Below, piece after piece: positions 33,880-44,829 of a stretch of 64,000 bases of DNA. Every line of letters begins with the position of its first letter. Within the stretch, counting starts at the first letter, position 1. This stretch comes from Phlyctochytrium arcticum (taxonomy: Eukaryota; Chytridiomycota; Chytridiomycetes; Chytridiales; Chytridiaceae). Made by a program: the position numbers and the translations under genes. Below the pieces are notes generated by a model. It made no database searches. It saw nothing but the letters and a program-made list of their open reading frames with translations, and had not been told where the DNA came from. Location: assembly GCA_025602905.1 (NCBI GenBank), contig JAHLKI010000029.1, positions 186,001 to 250,000 of the forward strand, written 5' to 3'.

Positions 33880-35118
33880 TATATATTCCTACAGGCGCGA
33901 TGTGACTGTCAATGTCAGCCAACGTGGACGCTTCGAAGTTCAGAATTGCTTCCTACCTGAGACTATTGTATTTGTCACTCAAAAATAACAGATATCCGCC
34001 GTCCGTAAGTGCTGCGGGGGGCAAATGACTTTGGGGAAGACTGCAGCAGCTGGGGCGATGATCGCTTGCCGGCGACAACCGGGAGGGTGCGGTTTCTGGC
34101 CATCACGTGTTAGCCAGTCACATGACGTTGCGCTTTCTTTTTAATCTTTTCTTGAGCCTTGGGTTGCCCTCCAAATTCCTCAGATCCCGTCTTCCGCGAA
34201 CAAGATTTTCAGCAATACAACGTAGACCGCCTTCTATCTTAGTGGTATGTACTTGCTCTCGGTCGATCATACCAGCGGCGGTAGCGAAGGAGGCTCTAGT
34301 CTCTAGCAGGCGAAGGATGGAAAAGCATATCCTTATCTACATTGTCTGAACACATTGTGTCGAAAACATACCTGTGCGCTGACGTCTGCAAGACTTTGGG
34401 AACTCCTCACTCACCTCCCGCTGGCTTTGATGGTCCTTTCTCACGAGTTTCCTAAGGCACTTAACTTATATAACATTGCCTTTAGAACTGTTTGATGTTG
34501 CTGCCGCATCCGAATGGCCGCACGGATCTCTGTTTTCAGCAAGCCATTTGTTCTGCATGCTGAAACCACACATCTTTGCGGCAATCTTTTGCCTTCTGCC
34601 ACTTGGAAAAGCATGTCTAATTCCGCATCGTTCGTGCACCCACTCGTGGGATGGTGAGCGTCTGCTTAGTTCTGGCATGCTAGAGCAATCTGCTATCATA
34701 TACCGCGGCTCCGTGTTTCTCTCGGCGTCCGCGGAAGTTATTGCAGTACATTTCAGTCGATGTGCATCATGTGCCCTGCATAAGAGCTTAGGCACGCTTG
34801 GTATGCGTTCCTCGCGAGGCAGTTGCGCGACTGGTAGACAAGTTATGTCCTAGTCCTAGTTGCTCCGGTAGTCTCCCAGAAGTTGTCGCAGAGTGATACA
34901 CCGTTTACGGTATTTTGTGTCACTCACACTAATTCTGAACTCCCCCAAAATCCTGAAAAACTTCAAATAGTGTGTGTCCAAACCATAAGATAACCGAAGG
35001 AATCTCAAATGCAATCAAACACTATCACACACACTAAGTACAAGCCACAGACGCAGACGCACAACCGGCACAGCTCTATATATACAACCACTATACAACC
35101 GTATGACGGTAATATGCA
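33880..35118. other. intergenic with unassigned ORFs
   Basis: About 1.2 kb. A plus-strand ORF near 34107-34349 starts MTLRFLFNLFLSLG at ATG 34122 and has a donor at about 34246; downstream ORFs at 34466-34853 do not extend it into any recognisable protein. A short intron-containing gene may be present but I cannot support one. Confidence 0.35.
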
Positions 35119-36057
35119 ATGCTCCAAGAAGCTAAGATCTTTCATGGTCCCTTGCCCAAGCATGTTCAACAGCATAGCTGGGCCAGAGCTGGGGGTCGCC
35201 ATTACTTTGCAGACACTTTGAATCAGTCGTGCTCCTGGATAGATCCGCGCTCCGCCTTCTTGCGGCCAGACTTGACTTGCCGGGACCGCGTCAAAAGTGA
35301 AGACACCCCGACTTATGAAAACAAACTAGAAAATGGCGCTGGCGTCACCACAGCAGCGGTCGGAGAATGCATCATTGAGAGTGTGCTGGAAGGCGTCACA
35401 CCCATCGATGTCACTGCACAGGATTTACTAGGGGTGCCCGAGAACCATTTGCCCTACGGCTGGTCCGAGATCGTCGAACCAAGTAAGGGCATCCGATACT
35501 ATGCCGACCATCTAGATCGTGTAAATACCCGATTCGGGCCTTGGGCAAACCAGACAGTGGATCTAATCAAACGCGTGCGACAATCTGCTATTGAGGCGCG
35601 TCAGCAACAGAGGAACCAGTGCCTGGACAGTAAACGCAAGAAAGACGCGGTGATAGGTGAATTCCTATCAAATTACTCCCAGCTGGCAGACGAAGCCCTT
35701 GTCCTGAAAAAGCTGAAGCGTGACGGCCTTAAACATGAGCAACATACGTTGCAGCAAAAGATGGCTGCACAAGCTGCCGAAATGGACGCCAACAACCGTG
35801 ATGCATATTTCCTAGATAATGAAGCTCGTGAGAGTGAAAAATGCGGGCAGCAGCTGGAGCAGCTCATAGCTCTTCTTGAAATGCACGACACCAACTTGAT
35901 GAACGCAGCACAGGCAATGAATACTGAATTGTCGGAGATCAGGAACATGATTGAGATTGAGGCTGCGCAGAGAGCTGCGCTCGATGGTTACGTTCAGCAA
36001 CTAAGGGTGGAGGTAGAAGCTGAGGGGAGCAAAATGCTCGAGCGGTTGGTGAAGTAA
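35119..36057 (+). CDS. WW-domain coiled-coil protein
   Basis: 312-residue protein. Residues about 111-142 form a WW domain (LPYGWSEIVEPSKGIRYYAD...FGPW), where the second signature position is GPW. A degenerate first WW at about 12-43 (PLPKHVQQHSWARAGGRHYF...SWIDP) lacks the first Trp at the usual place, and its start may lie in an upstream exon. Residues 150-312 are strongly helical and charged, with heptad-like stretches (KLKRDGLKHEQHTLQQKMAA, EKCGQQLEQLIALLEMHDTN), a likely coiled coil. Layout recalls KIBRA/WWC adaptor proteins but lacks a C2 domain, so only an adaptor role is inferred. ATG 35119 is the first in frame. Confidence 0.7.
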   Translation: MLQEAKIFHGPLPKHVQQHSWARAGGRHYFADTLNQSCSWIDPRSAFLRPDLTCRDRVKSEDTPTYENKLENGAGVTTAAVGECIIESVLEGVTPIDVTAQDLLGVPENHLPYGWSEIVEPSKGIRYYADHLDRVNTRFGPWANQTVDLIKRVRQSAIEARQQQRNQCLDSKRKKDAVIGEFLSNYSQLADEALVLKKLKRDGLKHEQHTLQQKMAAQAAEMDANNRDAYFLDNEARESEKCGQQLEQLIALLEMHDTNLMNAAQAMNTELSEIRNMIEIEAAQRAALDGYVQQLRVEVEAEGSKMLERLVK

Positions 36058-36191
36058 GATATATTTGCTTTAGGGCCTTCCCAATACCCTATGCGTGACA
36101 AAATCGCGCGGCTACAGAATGCAAACCATATACATAAACACAATTTTACCTGTAAACATAGTGCCGCTCTTGTTGAATAGACACGCGTAGT

Positions 36192-38603
36192 TTACTTTGA
36201 CTCCCCATACTCGTGCTTGACTAGTGCCCCCTGAGCACCCCGCGGCCCGCACCAGGATGTTGACACCTACGGATAATTGTACATTTAGCCATGAGTCAAA
36301 TCACATGGTTGCTAGGAGCACTTACAATGCATGGGAGCTCAGGATGCCAACTGACATCTCGCGTAACCTAACGAAGACTTTCTTAGGCAATAAAGACGCG
36401 AACTGTATCAGACAAAGTACATACCGCAATACATTTTGAACGCCTGGGCCGCAAGTTCTCAAAGTAATGCTGATCCGCATCCTCGGGGACATCAAAGGTC
36501 ACTCCTGAGAGAGCATCGGAAGTGTCGAGGGACTGAACTAGTGTACCATCCAATGAAAATATGCGGACAATGCCATCTTCTGAGCCAGTATACACGTATC
36601 TTGACAACGAAAGTGAGATGATGGGTGGTCATCATATATCCCAAAGAGTTTGGGAAACGTACCGTTGTCCCGTGCTTGCGGGGGAGAAATGACATCGAAT
36701 TAGAGTCTTCAACACTAGAGCAAGATAAGGCATTGCGCGTGAAAGGGGCTCTGGGCATAGAATACCATTGTGACCCGTAAATGTCTGCACTGAGCAATCT
36801 TTCGGATGGCGAAATTTGGTAATTCCTGGATACTTCATGATCCGATAGTCCCATTCTTCTCTGGTTTGAGAAGGATGACTAAATGTGATGTAGATGGTGA
36901 TATCAAAATGATATGGACGCACCCATAATAGCCGGCTTTGAGAGTCGGATCCGCAGCGACGGCATTCGGTTCCATCATATATCGAATGTCCCTAAAGCGA
37001 CCCTCGTTTGAATTCTTCCCAGATGTAGAATGTGATGTTATATACGAACCACATTTTCATTTGCTGATCCTTGCCATTTGTCAAGAGGTACCGATTGTCA
37101 CCTTTTGAGGTTACGTATGTAATACCCTCGGTATGCCCAACAAGGACTCCAGCGGGTTGACACCGGCGCCCTAATGACCGTCTATCCCAGACCTAGCATG
37201 CTGGTGTCAGGGGGCACGCGCAACTTTATCTTTAAAAGGTCAGACCTCACCTTCACAAATGAATCATCGCTGGCTGAGAATATAACATGCGATGATTGAG
37301 GCTCTGCATAGCAAACGGCGTTGACATCGTCTGAGTGACCTGGAATTTCATGCAGAACTTGACGTCTTTCGATGTCGTAAACTAAGCGGGTAATCAGTAT
37401 CAATCCAGGGCGCTCTCTAACCCGTTTAGAACTGACCCAATATCATATTGTGACTTGTCCCTAGAGGTCTAATTGTGAGCAAAGAGGCGGTTTGCATGCG
37501 CTAGCAAAATGAGGGCTATTCACCAGCAACAATTTCCCTATCATCACCGGAGAAGCGAATAGCCCAGATCTACGAGAACATTGTCCATTAATATTGACTT
37601 GGAGAGCGAATGTTGGAGAAGGTGCCCTCACCCCAAACGCGCCATGAGAGGAGGATGCATGGTCAAAATTCAGCGCCGTCTGCTCCTGGTCAGGATCGTC
37701 TGCCTGTGCATTAGCCATATGAATAATGGGATTGATGGAAGAGTAGATCAGCTTTCTAAATAAGCATCAGAATGACTCGAAACCCCGATTTAGAAAGGCA
37801 TTCCTCACCGATTATCGGATGATAAGGCACAATCTATAAGATGATGAGGCCAGGCACGCGGTGTACAAAACTTAAATAAATCTACCTGTGATAGTCCACC
37901 GTCCAGCATCTGCTTGAATAGTGCGGTACTTTCTTATAGCTGATATGTCCGATGTATCATATAGATGGACACGGAAGTCTTGGGTACAGGAAAATAGAAA
38001 CTTGCCATCCCCTAGTGATACTATGTTATGAAACATGACAGTGGAAGTAGTTGCCCAGGAATCTGTCTGTTACCGGAGAATTCTCCTGAGTACGCTCGCG
38101 CTCCGTATTTGCTCAAAACCGAGGTAGTTTTGTTTGGTACGAAATGCTACTGCGCAATCAGATCTCTACTCATCGAATTACAGAGTTCCAGCACCAACCT
38201 TTGCGAGCGGCACCGTAGTCGGGTTTCCCATACAGCCTGCTTCCCGGCCCTTGAGAATTCGGTGAATGGAGCCGGGCATTCGGGCATCGATTTCTTCCAG
38301 GAACTGCGGAGACCGATCTACATCCATCGGCTTCATGTGCTCCAATTTCCGCTGATTACCCAACTCATTTCGACGACGGTACCCGCTAATAAAAATAAGT
38401 CGAGCCATGTGGCTCTCATTTTCGCTGGATTCGCTCCCATCGTCGTCCAAGTCTTCTTGCCCGTCACCTTCGTCTATAGGGAAGCGTGAGCATAAACAAA
38501 GCCAAGAAGTTGGGCTTTTCCTACCAGTATCATCAGGAGAGTCGGGATCATCTTCAGCGACATAGTCATGATCTGCTTCTTCGTCGTAGTTGTCCAAATC
38601 CAT
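36192..38603 (-). CDS. DCAF11: WD40 protein, DCAF11/LEC14B family
   Basis: Intron-rich minus-strand gene for a WD40 protein of the DCAF11/LEC14B family, a likely CUL4-DDB1 substrate receptor. Start ATG 38603. Reading the exons: acidic N-terminus (MDLDNYDEEADHDYVAEDD), MDVDRSPQFLEEIDARMPGS, then WD repeats GDGKFLFSCTQDFRVHLYDT, IWAIRFSGDDREIVAG, YDIERRQVLHEIPGHSDDVN, VIFSASDDSFVKVW, LVGHTEGITYVTSKGDNRYL, and EEWDYRIMKYPGITKFRHPK. The end YVYTGSEDGIVRIFSLDG, DVSWHPELPCI and, after a further short intron, VSTSW reaches a TAA at 36192-36194. About ten exons; not all junctions were resolved. Family call rests on the highly characteristic PGITKFRHPKDCSVQ and GHSDDVNAVC motifs. Confidence 0.85.
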
Positions 38604-38731
38604 GCCAGGTTATAGCGTCTTTGGTATTTGTGGAGACTGAATTCACTTCAATTGCACTGAACCAACGCGAGAGTGTCATCGTTCTGTGTCATCAACTTCA
38701 TCGAAGCCGAAGACACGTGATGCGACAATTT

Positions 38732-38898
38732 GGACATTCCACCATGAGCGGAGAAGGCCAAAAAGCACCAATACAACCTTGATGGAAAACGAGTGCCTGT
38801 AGGATGGTCGACCTAACGCTTACGTCTGTGGGTAGGTCCAAGTGCAAAGTCTGAATTGAAGGTTCCTTCGCGCACTCACTACTTTGCAACAGCTCGAG
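38732..38898 (+). pseudogene. BDP1 5' fragment interrupted by MULE
   Basis: Second detached copy of the BDP1 5' end: GACATT, GAGAAGGCCAAAAAGCACCA, ATACAACCTTGATGG, ATGGTCGAC (38804), GTGGGTAGGTCCAAGTGCAA, then intron 1 and the acceptor CAG followed by CTCGAG of exon 2. Similarity resumes on the far side of the MULE with CTCGAGCCAGTAAATTTGC (43414-43432), identical to BDP1 exon 2 start, then stops. It lies divergent to the DCAF11 gene. Confidence 0.88.
38890..38898 (+). repeat. 9-bp target-site duplication, left
   Basis: CAGCTCGAG, repeated at 43411-43419 on the other side of the element. It equals the intron 1/exon 2 junction of the BDP1 fragment. Confidence 0.88.
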
Positions 38899-38910
38899 GA
38901 GGGTGTAGAT

Positions 38911-38947
38911 AACCGGTACAGGTACAGGTTGGTACAGGTACAGGTAT
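38911..38947 (+). repeat. MULE inverted repeat, left
   Basis: 37 bp beginning AACCGGTACAGGTACAGG and ending GGTACAGGTAT, perfect inverted match to 43359-43395. It is built of a repeated GGTACA hexamer. Confidence 0.93.
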
Positions 38948-39203
38948 AGTCGCGCGGCGGTACTGACATGGCTGTGCCACTTGCAGTTGTCCCGGACTGT
39001 ACCTGCACCTCTGTATAGTCCAGTACTGCTGAAAATACCCATCGACTGCAGATGGGCACCCTCTCTGTACGAGTGGACCCCGATGCTTTAGGACATTGGA
39101 AAGATTTTCCCTCCTTTGCTAGTTCTGTATTATTTTATACTGTCCCGCACACACCTACATGTACAGTCATACTCGGCTCAGAGGGGATCCTCCTCTTTAC
39201 ACG

Positions 39204-39302
39204 GTATAAAGTAAATTTGCTGTTTCATTTCACAGTCTCCAGTTATATTTTCTATTGATTGTCGTTCTCACGCAAAGTAGCTGACAGGAAAACGCTGAGT
39301 GG
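39204..39302 (+). repeat. dispersed repeat, copy 2
   Basis: About 100 bp closely matching the reverse complement of 6356-6453. Located inside the MULE boundaries, so it is a nested insertion or captured fragment. Both copies end at the same CGCTGAGTG. Confidence 0.75.
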
Positions 39303-39360
39303 GTACAGTAAGGGGTCGCCTACATAAGGAGTCAGGTAACAACACGATATCTTTTTTAGG

Positions 39361-39457
39361 TTAACTTTTGCAGGAACCATTGACTTGGTAGTGCATCTGC
39401 ATAAGTCTTGCACCTTGGCCAGGATGAGCGTGGTTCAAGTCCCAGTTAAGCGTTTTT
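39361..39457 (+). ncRNA. possible tRNA-like / Pol III relic
   Basis: TTAACT (39361) can pair with AGTTAA (39443); in between lie TTGGTAGTGC, which is like an A box, TGCA-TAAGTCT-TGCA, which forms a 4-bp stem with 7-nt loop, and GGTTCAAGTCC, which fits the B-box consensus. A run of eight T follows. The D and T stems are poor and position 33 is not U,  so it is not a normal tRNA; a decayed tRNA or tRNA-derived SINE head is possible. Confidence 0.3.
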
Positions 39458-40016
39458 TTTATGTGATCTTTTACCTTTAGGTCATTTTTACCAATATATC
39501 ATGCGGCATACTCCATTGTAAAATAAACGTTTGATGTCCGAGACCAAGATAATTTTATTTTTACTGTACAGTTTCCATTATTGTTCAATTGGTATGGTAT
39601 TACTGGTATATTCATCATAATCTCGATGCGGTAGAAAAGTTTGTTCAATATGCATATTAATCATCACATATTTTCCGAGAATCACAGAATTGCCCAACAG
39701 TTGTGTTCTTGTATCTGCTTAAGGTAGCAGTAGAAAGGATGTCGTGTTAGACTATGCACGGGGTACATGCTCGGAGAGCGAATACTCTCTCCTAGTCAAC
39801 TGCCAGATGGAAATTTCATCATATTCTTGGAGAAAACGGATAGTAGGAAAAGCGGTCAAATATTAGAAAACAAAATATCAGGAAGTACAACAGATGACGA
39901 AAAAGTATATAATAAATGATGAACAAAGACGGGAAGTACGAGAAATAACGAAACAAATTGCAGAAGATATGAAAGGGGTACCCAAACGAAAAGAACTGTG
40001 GAAAAAAAAGAAGGAT

Positions 40017-43000
40017 TCAGTTCTCAAGATTTGCACGCCGCTCTACCAAGGCCTTCATCTTTTCCTCCTGGACCACGCGACGCTCCATGAGAGCGATCTT
40101 GGCGTCGACTGCCGCCAGCTCAAGTTCCTCAAGTTCGTTCTCATGGACCGTTGCTTGCAGTTTGGCCCAGCGGTCTCCCAGGGCGGGATCAGTCGCCAAA
40201 GGGAGAGAAAGAGTGGGGCTAGGGATAAGCGGAGTGTGAGCGGGGGCATTGGGAGTGAGAGTGGGGTCGGAGGGTGAAACGTTGGTGGTAGTTGGAGTAA
40301 GAGAAGCGACAGGACGTGCAGCTCTTCTGGTCGTCGGCTTGCGCTGTGCCGTTCTTTTCATAGTCCGTTTGATCTGTTGTGTGGTTTCCTGAAGGTCAGA
40401 CGTAGGGCGGCCATATGACACGCCAGTGTTCATCTGTGCTTCCGAAGACTTCCACCGGCGGACGTCATACGACTCCCGCCCTCGGATGCAATTAAGAATG
40501 GTGGTATTTTTCAGCTCACGGTTTTGGTCAGCATGAAGCGACTCGATCGTGTTGGTGTGATCAACCGCTGCGTTCCAAGCATCGAGGGGAATGTTGGAAA
40601 ACGCTTGGTTGAGCGAGCCGATGATATAGGGACGTTTGTAATATTCCACCCACCCCTGCATGTCCACGCCAATCTCTTCGCCCTCAGCTAGAATGTGGTC
40701 AAACAGATTCTGGGCAGTAGCTGGGGTGGTCTGTAGCAACTTTCGCATGAGGTCGCGGAGGGGCTTCCTGCTGTTGCCAGGAGCGTGCTTGACCACATTG
40801 CTACAAAAACTTTAACATGATTATGGAAGGAAATAGGGATCATGCCTACCGGTGGAAATGTACTTGGCAAGACTTGAACATATGGGTTAAGTGGGTTTCC
40901 CAGCCCATCTTCGTGGTGGTTCGGGTGGTTCTTTCTAGAAAAAGCCCAAGACCTTTCAGTTGGGCCTGATCTAGATCACCAATCAGCACTTTTATTGCAG
41001 GCTTATCTTCGCTGGATCCGTGAATGTGTGCGAATTGTAAGGGTGTTCCTGTATCTTCCTCGACCAGCTCATTCACCAGCGTAAACATCTTGTAGTAGGC
41101 CTGATGGTCTAGACCGTCAGTGTATGTTCGTACACAGGCCAGGGCTTAAAATCGACATTAGAGTCATCTCCCAAAAGAAATCCCTGAAACTTACTCATTT
41201 TGGTAACTGGATGCGCAATCGCGATTTCCCACTCATTGAAAGTACCCTTTATGCCTTACATAAGGGTAAGAGAATGAAGAATGCGGTGCTTGTTAGTATC
41301 TTTGTACCTTTGAATGACATGTCCATCTGAAGTACGGATGCTAAATGTGAACCAGCGGTTTGCCTCTTTTGGCCGCAAACGATGATGGGGTTATTGTTCT
41401 CAGAATAATCTGTAAATCAGTGAGCACGTGCAGCGCAAGACTTTTCGGCAGACTAAGAAATACTCACCATGCTTTCGGATGTATGCAGCATTCATAGTGT
41501 TGCCTTTCTCGTCCTTCTTCTCCTTCCTCTCTCTCTTTTTCTGCTGGTAAAGTTCATTTAGTACGCCCAGCATGTCCTCTCCGTACGGGCTCCTGTTACG
41601 GCGCTCCACGCTAAGTATGCGCGTCATAGTGTCAAGGCGATTAAGAGATGGATGAAACTCGGCGGCTGAAGTATCGGCCGTGACACTAAATAGACGTGAG
41701 CTCATCAAACCTCGTAATTAGCATTCAGAAACTTTTGCTTACTCGAACCAGGCCTGCAGGTGTTTGGAGGTGAGCAATTTTCTCGGCTGCAGTTCTTGGC
41801 CGGGGAGGGTCTTGAGGGATTCCGCAATTTGAGCCCTTATATTTGTCGGGACTTTTGTTGGGGGAGGAGGTGGATGATTATGCACTCCAACGGACAAAAC
41901 CATGACATAGGGGCAGTCAGGATTGAGCGGTGTGATATTGTAAATTTTGACCGGACATGGTTGCCGCTTCAAAACGCTTCGTTTATATTTGCCGTCGGCT
42001 CCTTTGTGGATCAACACTAGAGTGGAAAATTCAGCGATGCGAAACGTTGACAGCAAAATCGAGACTAACAGCAATGCTCACGGTGCGTTCCTGTGCTATG
42101 CACAATCCCGCAACCGTCCGCGACCTCGTCCACGACGGCAGTCTCGTCTCCGCGGATCAAATTTTCAAGATGATCGATATTCAGCTTTGAAGGGACCGCA
42201 ATATACATATGTCCCTCATTCGGGAGCCAGTTACTGCACCCAAGAAAGTGAGGCGACATTCCAAACTGCGTCTGTTGCAATCCACAATCAAAATTGATTT
42301 AGGAAGGAATCTTGTTGGAGGTCTTACTTCTGCATTTTGCCGCAGCACTGGGGTTCCTTTACACTCTTCGCCATCTTCAGCAACGTATGGACACGGGATA
42401 GCCGAAGCTGAAAAAAAGAGACTGAGGGAAAGTTAAGCGCATGGCCTTCAGATCATTGAAATAGCCACTTACACGTTCGTTTCATACAAAGGTCCGTGGT
42501 CTCCAGACCCCTCGAAATGAGGAAACGCGTTGGGATCGTTGGGGTCCACATGATCGTGGCTGGCCGTTCTCACAGCTTCGCTCGCATGCTCGCAAAGCTT
42601 AACTCCTTGGCAGGTCTTGCTTTCTCGTCTCACCTAGGACCACATCAATGGGATTCAATCTGTTTTGAGTAAGCTACACCCACCTTCTCGTCAAGGTAGT
42701 GGCAAATGACGACATTGCTGCCACCCGGATCCCCGCGAGAATACTGGATATCCTTAAAAGCCGCACTGGGGTATTTCCACCCAGCCGTATGGTATAGCAC
42801 CGCGGTGCCACCCTTCGACGTTGGCGGATATTCTAACGGCTCATTCGCCAGTATCAGCTTCTCCGCATGCAAACGCTGGAATATCTTATAATTGATCTGT
42901 TCAGGCTGATCTTCATCGGCAAGATTCTGAAAGAAAAAGTACACATCTGAGCATCTTTTGATTTCAAAAAGGACACACCGGACCGGCTATTTCGTACCTC

Positions 43001-43159
43001 ATTGGTCGTTAAATTAACCGTTGCTGCAGCCACATCGGGCGGTGGGGATTCTCGCACCTGGTCGGTCAACTGAAAAGTGAGATCACTCGGGGAAAAAAAA
43101 ATTCGAGTTACCTTATCTAAGGACTCAATGACCGTCGGGTTGCTGCTGTTGCTAGACAT
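40017..43159 (-). CDS. MULE transposase
   Basis: Multi-exon DDE transposase starting at ATG 43159 (MSSNSSNPTVIESLDK). The N-terminal half has FKDIQYSRGDPGGSN and a zinc-binding region of WRKY-GCM1 type: spaced Cys, CPVKIYNITPL, then GVHNHPPPPPTK. The catalytic core is complete after splicing: first Asp in MDMSFKG (about 41318), TFNEWEIAIAHP, second Asp in VLIGDLDQAQLKGLG (about 40960), CQVHFHR, and the Glu in DHTNTIESLHADQN (about 40540). The C-terminus is Thr/Pro-rich with a basic RRAARP stretch and a helical Glu/Arg end. Every stop in the raw frames falls in an intron with good GT..AG ends, so this copy could be functional. Confidence 0.85.
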
Positions 43160-43358
43160 GTTGCGTTCTTTGCGTACTCGAAGTTTGTTATAGCCGATCT
43201 GCGGTTTGGATTTGGCAAGATCTGGGGAATACCACAATAATCAGCAGCCGGTATACGAACTGGGAAGGGGGTGGCACAGCCAGGTAGAGTGGCGCGGTGT
43301 GGCAATAGGTACAGGTACAGTCGTTTCCTCCGTGACTGTACCTGTGAGGCTTATAACG

Positions 43359-43395
43359 ATACCTGTACCTGTACCAACCTGTACCTGTACCGGTT
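43359..43395 (-). repeat. MULE inverted repeat, right
   Basis: Inverted partner of 38911-38947, identical over 37 bp. It is followed by TATATATATATTCCAG and the target duplication at 43411-43419. Confidence 0.93.
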
Positions 43396-43533
43396 ATATA
43401 TATATTCCAGCAGCTCGAGCCAGTAAATTTGCGAGTCCGGGGGACTGTGCCACCCTGTGTGGTAAATTGATGTCCCAAAAGCTCACTTGAGAGTTGTTCA
43501 ATAGAGGAAGCCTCGTCGGGTCTGAAGGGGGCA

Positions 43534-43548
43534 GGTTTCGTAAGAAAC
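43534..43548 (+). repeat. 15-bp inverted repeat, left, bounding purine-rich block
   Basis: GGTTTCGTAAGAAAC; its exact reverse complement is at 45983-45997. The motif is itself a near-palindrome (GTTTC/GAAAC). Confidence 0.8.
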
Positions 43549-44511
43549 ATCTCAAGCAAGAAAAACAATAAAATGGAATACATGTTCTCAAGAGATGAGG
43601 AGAAGGGAGGATCCTTTTTTTGTATAAAATCCGGGTGGAAAAAATAGGTCAAGAAAAGTAGAAGGCAAACAAGAGTAGGTGCCAAGAGAAGAAGTCAGAA
43701 TCGGCAGAGGGGAATTGGTGAAGTACTCAGAGAAAGAGGCAAAAAAGAGTTGAAGAAAAAATGGCCCATAGGCAGGAGAAGAAAAGAAAGAAATAAGAGA
43801 CAGTGAGCACGTCAACTCTTGCAAAATGGTCTCAAATCTTGAATAGAAATAGAAGCTAAATGAGCGAGCGGTAGAAGGGAAGATACAAGAGACAATGGGG
43901 CGGGTATCTCAGTCCAACCAGCAACGAAAGAAAATTTCAAGGAAATCAATGAATATGGCGAAAATCAACCAATTTTAGGAACGCTTAAACGACATATTTT
44001 CGTACCGTATAAATCGGAAGTGGTCTCAAATATAGAAGCAAAATAGACGCTGAATGAGTCAAAGCGGTACGAGGGCAAGAATAAAGGAAAGAACAAAGCA
44101 AGAATGTGGAAGGAACACGGCAATTGCAGATAGTAAGAGCGGAGGTGATAAAGTTACGGCAAGCGAGGTTATGTTTAAACAGGGAAGCCTGGAAAAGACT
44201 GAACCGGAAAACATAGATTAGGAACGCCAAGAGGTTAAGAAGGACAAAACAAAACCAAATAGAAGACCTGAAAGCACATGGGTTATTCCCTCGACGAAAA
44301 AAAGTCGAGGAACCAGAGAATAGGGAATGTCAGAATAGACATAGATAGAGGAAAGAAAGAAAAAATCATCGCAGGAGCGGAAATAGAAGGGTATGGATGA
44401 AAGGTGAGAAAAAGAGAGTCAGAGGATCGTGATGAGGGGGGCGTAATGGGGATAAAATAACCCCGGGTACGTACATGCCCCTTGAGAGAGTAGTAATATA
44501 GCGCGGCTCGC

Positions 44512-44688
44512 CATCTTCCAGCAACGGATCAGCCCGATCCAGATTCGCTTGACTCTCCCTTCGGTCGAGCCAAGCTCGGTCTGGATCGGACTCATCCGTT
44601 GCTGGAAGATGACTCAAATCCGAGGTTGGCTTGACTCTCCCTTCGGTGGAGCCAAGCTCAATCCGGGCTTATCCATTGCTGGAAGATG
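44512..44688. repeat. double fold-back hairpin
   Basis: Arm CATCTTCCAGCAACGGAT (44512) pairs with ATCCGTTGCTGGAAGATG (ending 44611); pairing extends inward over about 44 nt with few mismatches around the loop CTCCCTTCGGTC. A second, shorter hairpin follows: TTGGCTTGACTC/GAGCCAAGCTCAA with the same loop core, ending in another CCATTGCTGGAAGATG (to 44688). The sequence is far GC-richer than the surrounding A/G-rich DNA. Confidence 0.88.
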
Positions 44689-44829
44689 GTTCAACAAGCA
44701 GCCAGTTTAGAAATGAAGTGGAAGCAACCTTGAGAGAAAGTGGTAAAAGATGTGATAAATAGTGAGGAATAGTGAGGAATAGTGAGGAAATAAAGGAAGG
44801 GTGGGCATCCGTTACATTAATCGCCTGGT

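Larger units (their letters stand above)
38899..43410 (-). mobile_element. Mutator-like DNA transposon (MULE)
   Basis: 4512-bp element bounded by a 9-bp direct repeat CAGCTCGAG. Near each end is a 37-bp perfect inverted repeat (38911-38947 and 43359-43395) made of GGTACAGGTACAGG-type units; the outermost 12-16 bp match poorly. It carries one spliced transposase gene on the minus strand. Nine-bp target duplications are characteristic of MULEs. The target was a BDP1-derived splice junction. The end farthest from the gene (38.95-40.0 kb) also contains a dispersed repeat and a tRNA-like unit. Confidence 0.88.

Noticed and set aside
34122..34853. Small two-exon gene starting MTLRFLFNLF
   Set aside because: The donor at about 34246 is good, but no downstream exon continues into plausible protein in the required phase.
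38911..38947. Simple GGTACA microsatellite rather than element terminus
   Set aside because: The identical inverted copy at 43359-43395 together with the 9-bp target duplication makes it a transposon end.
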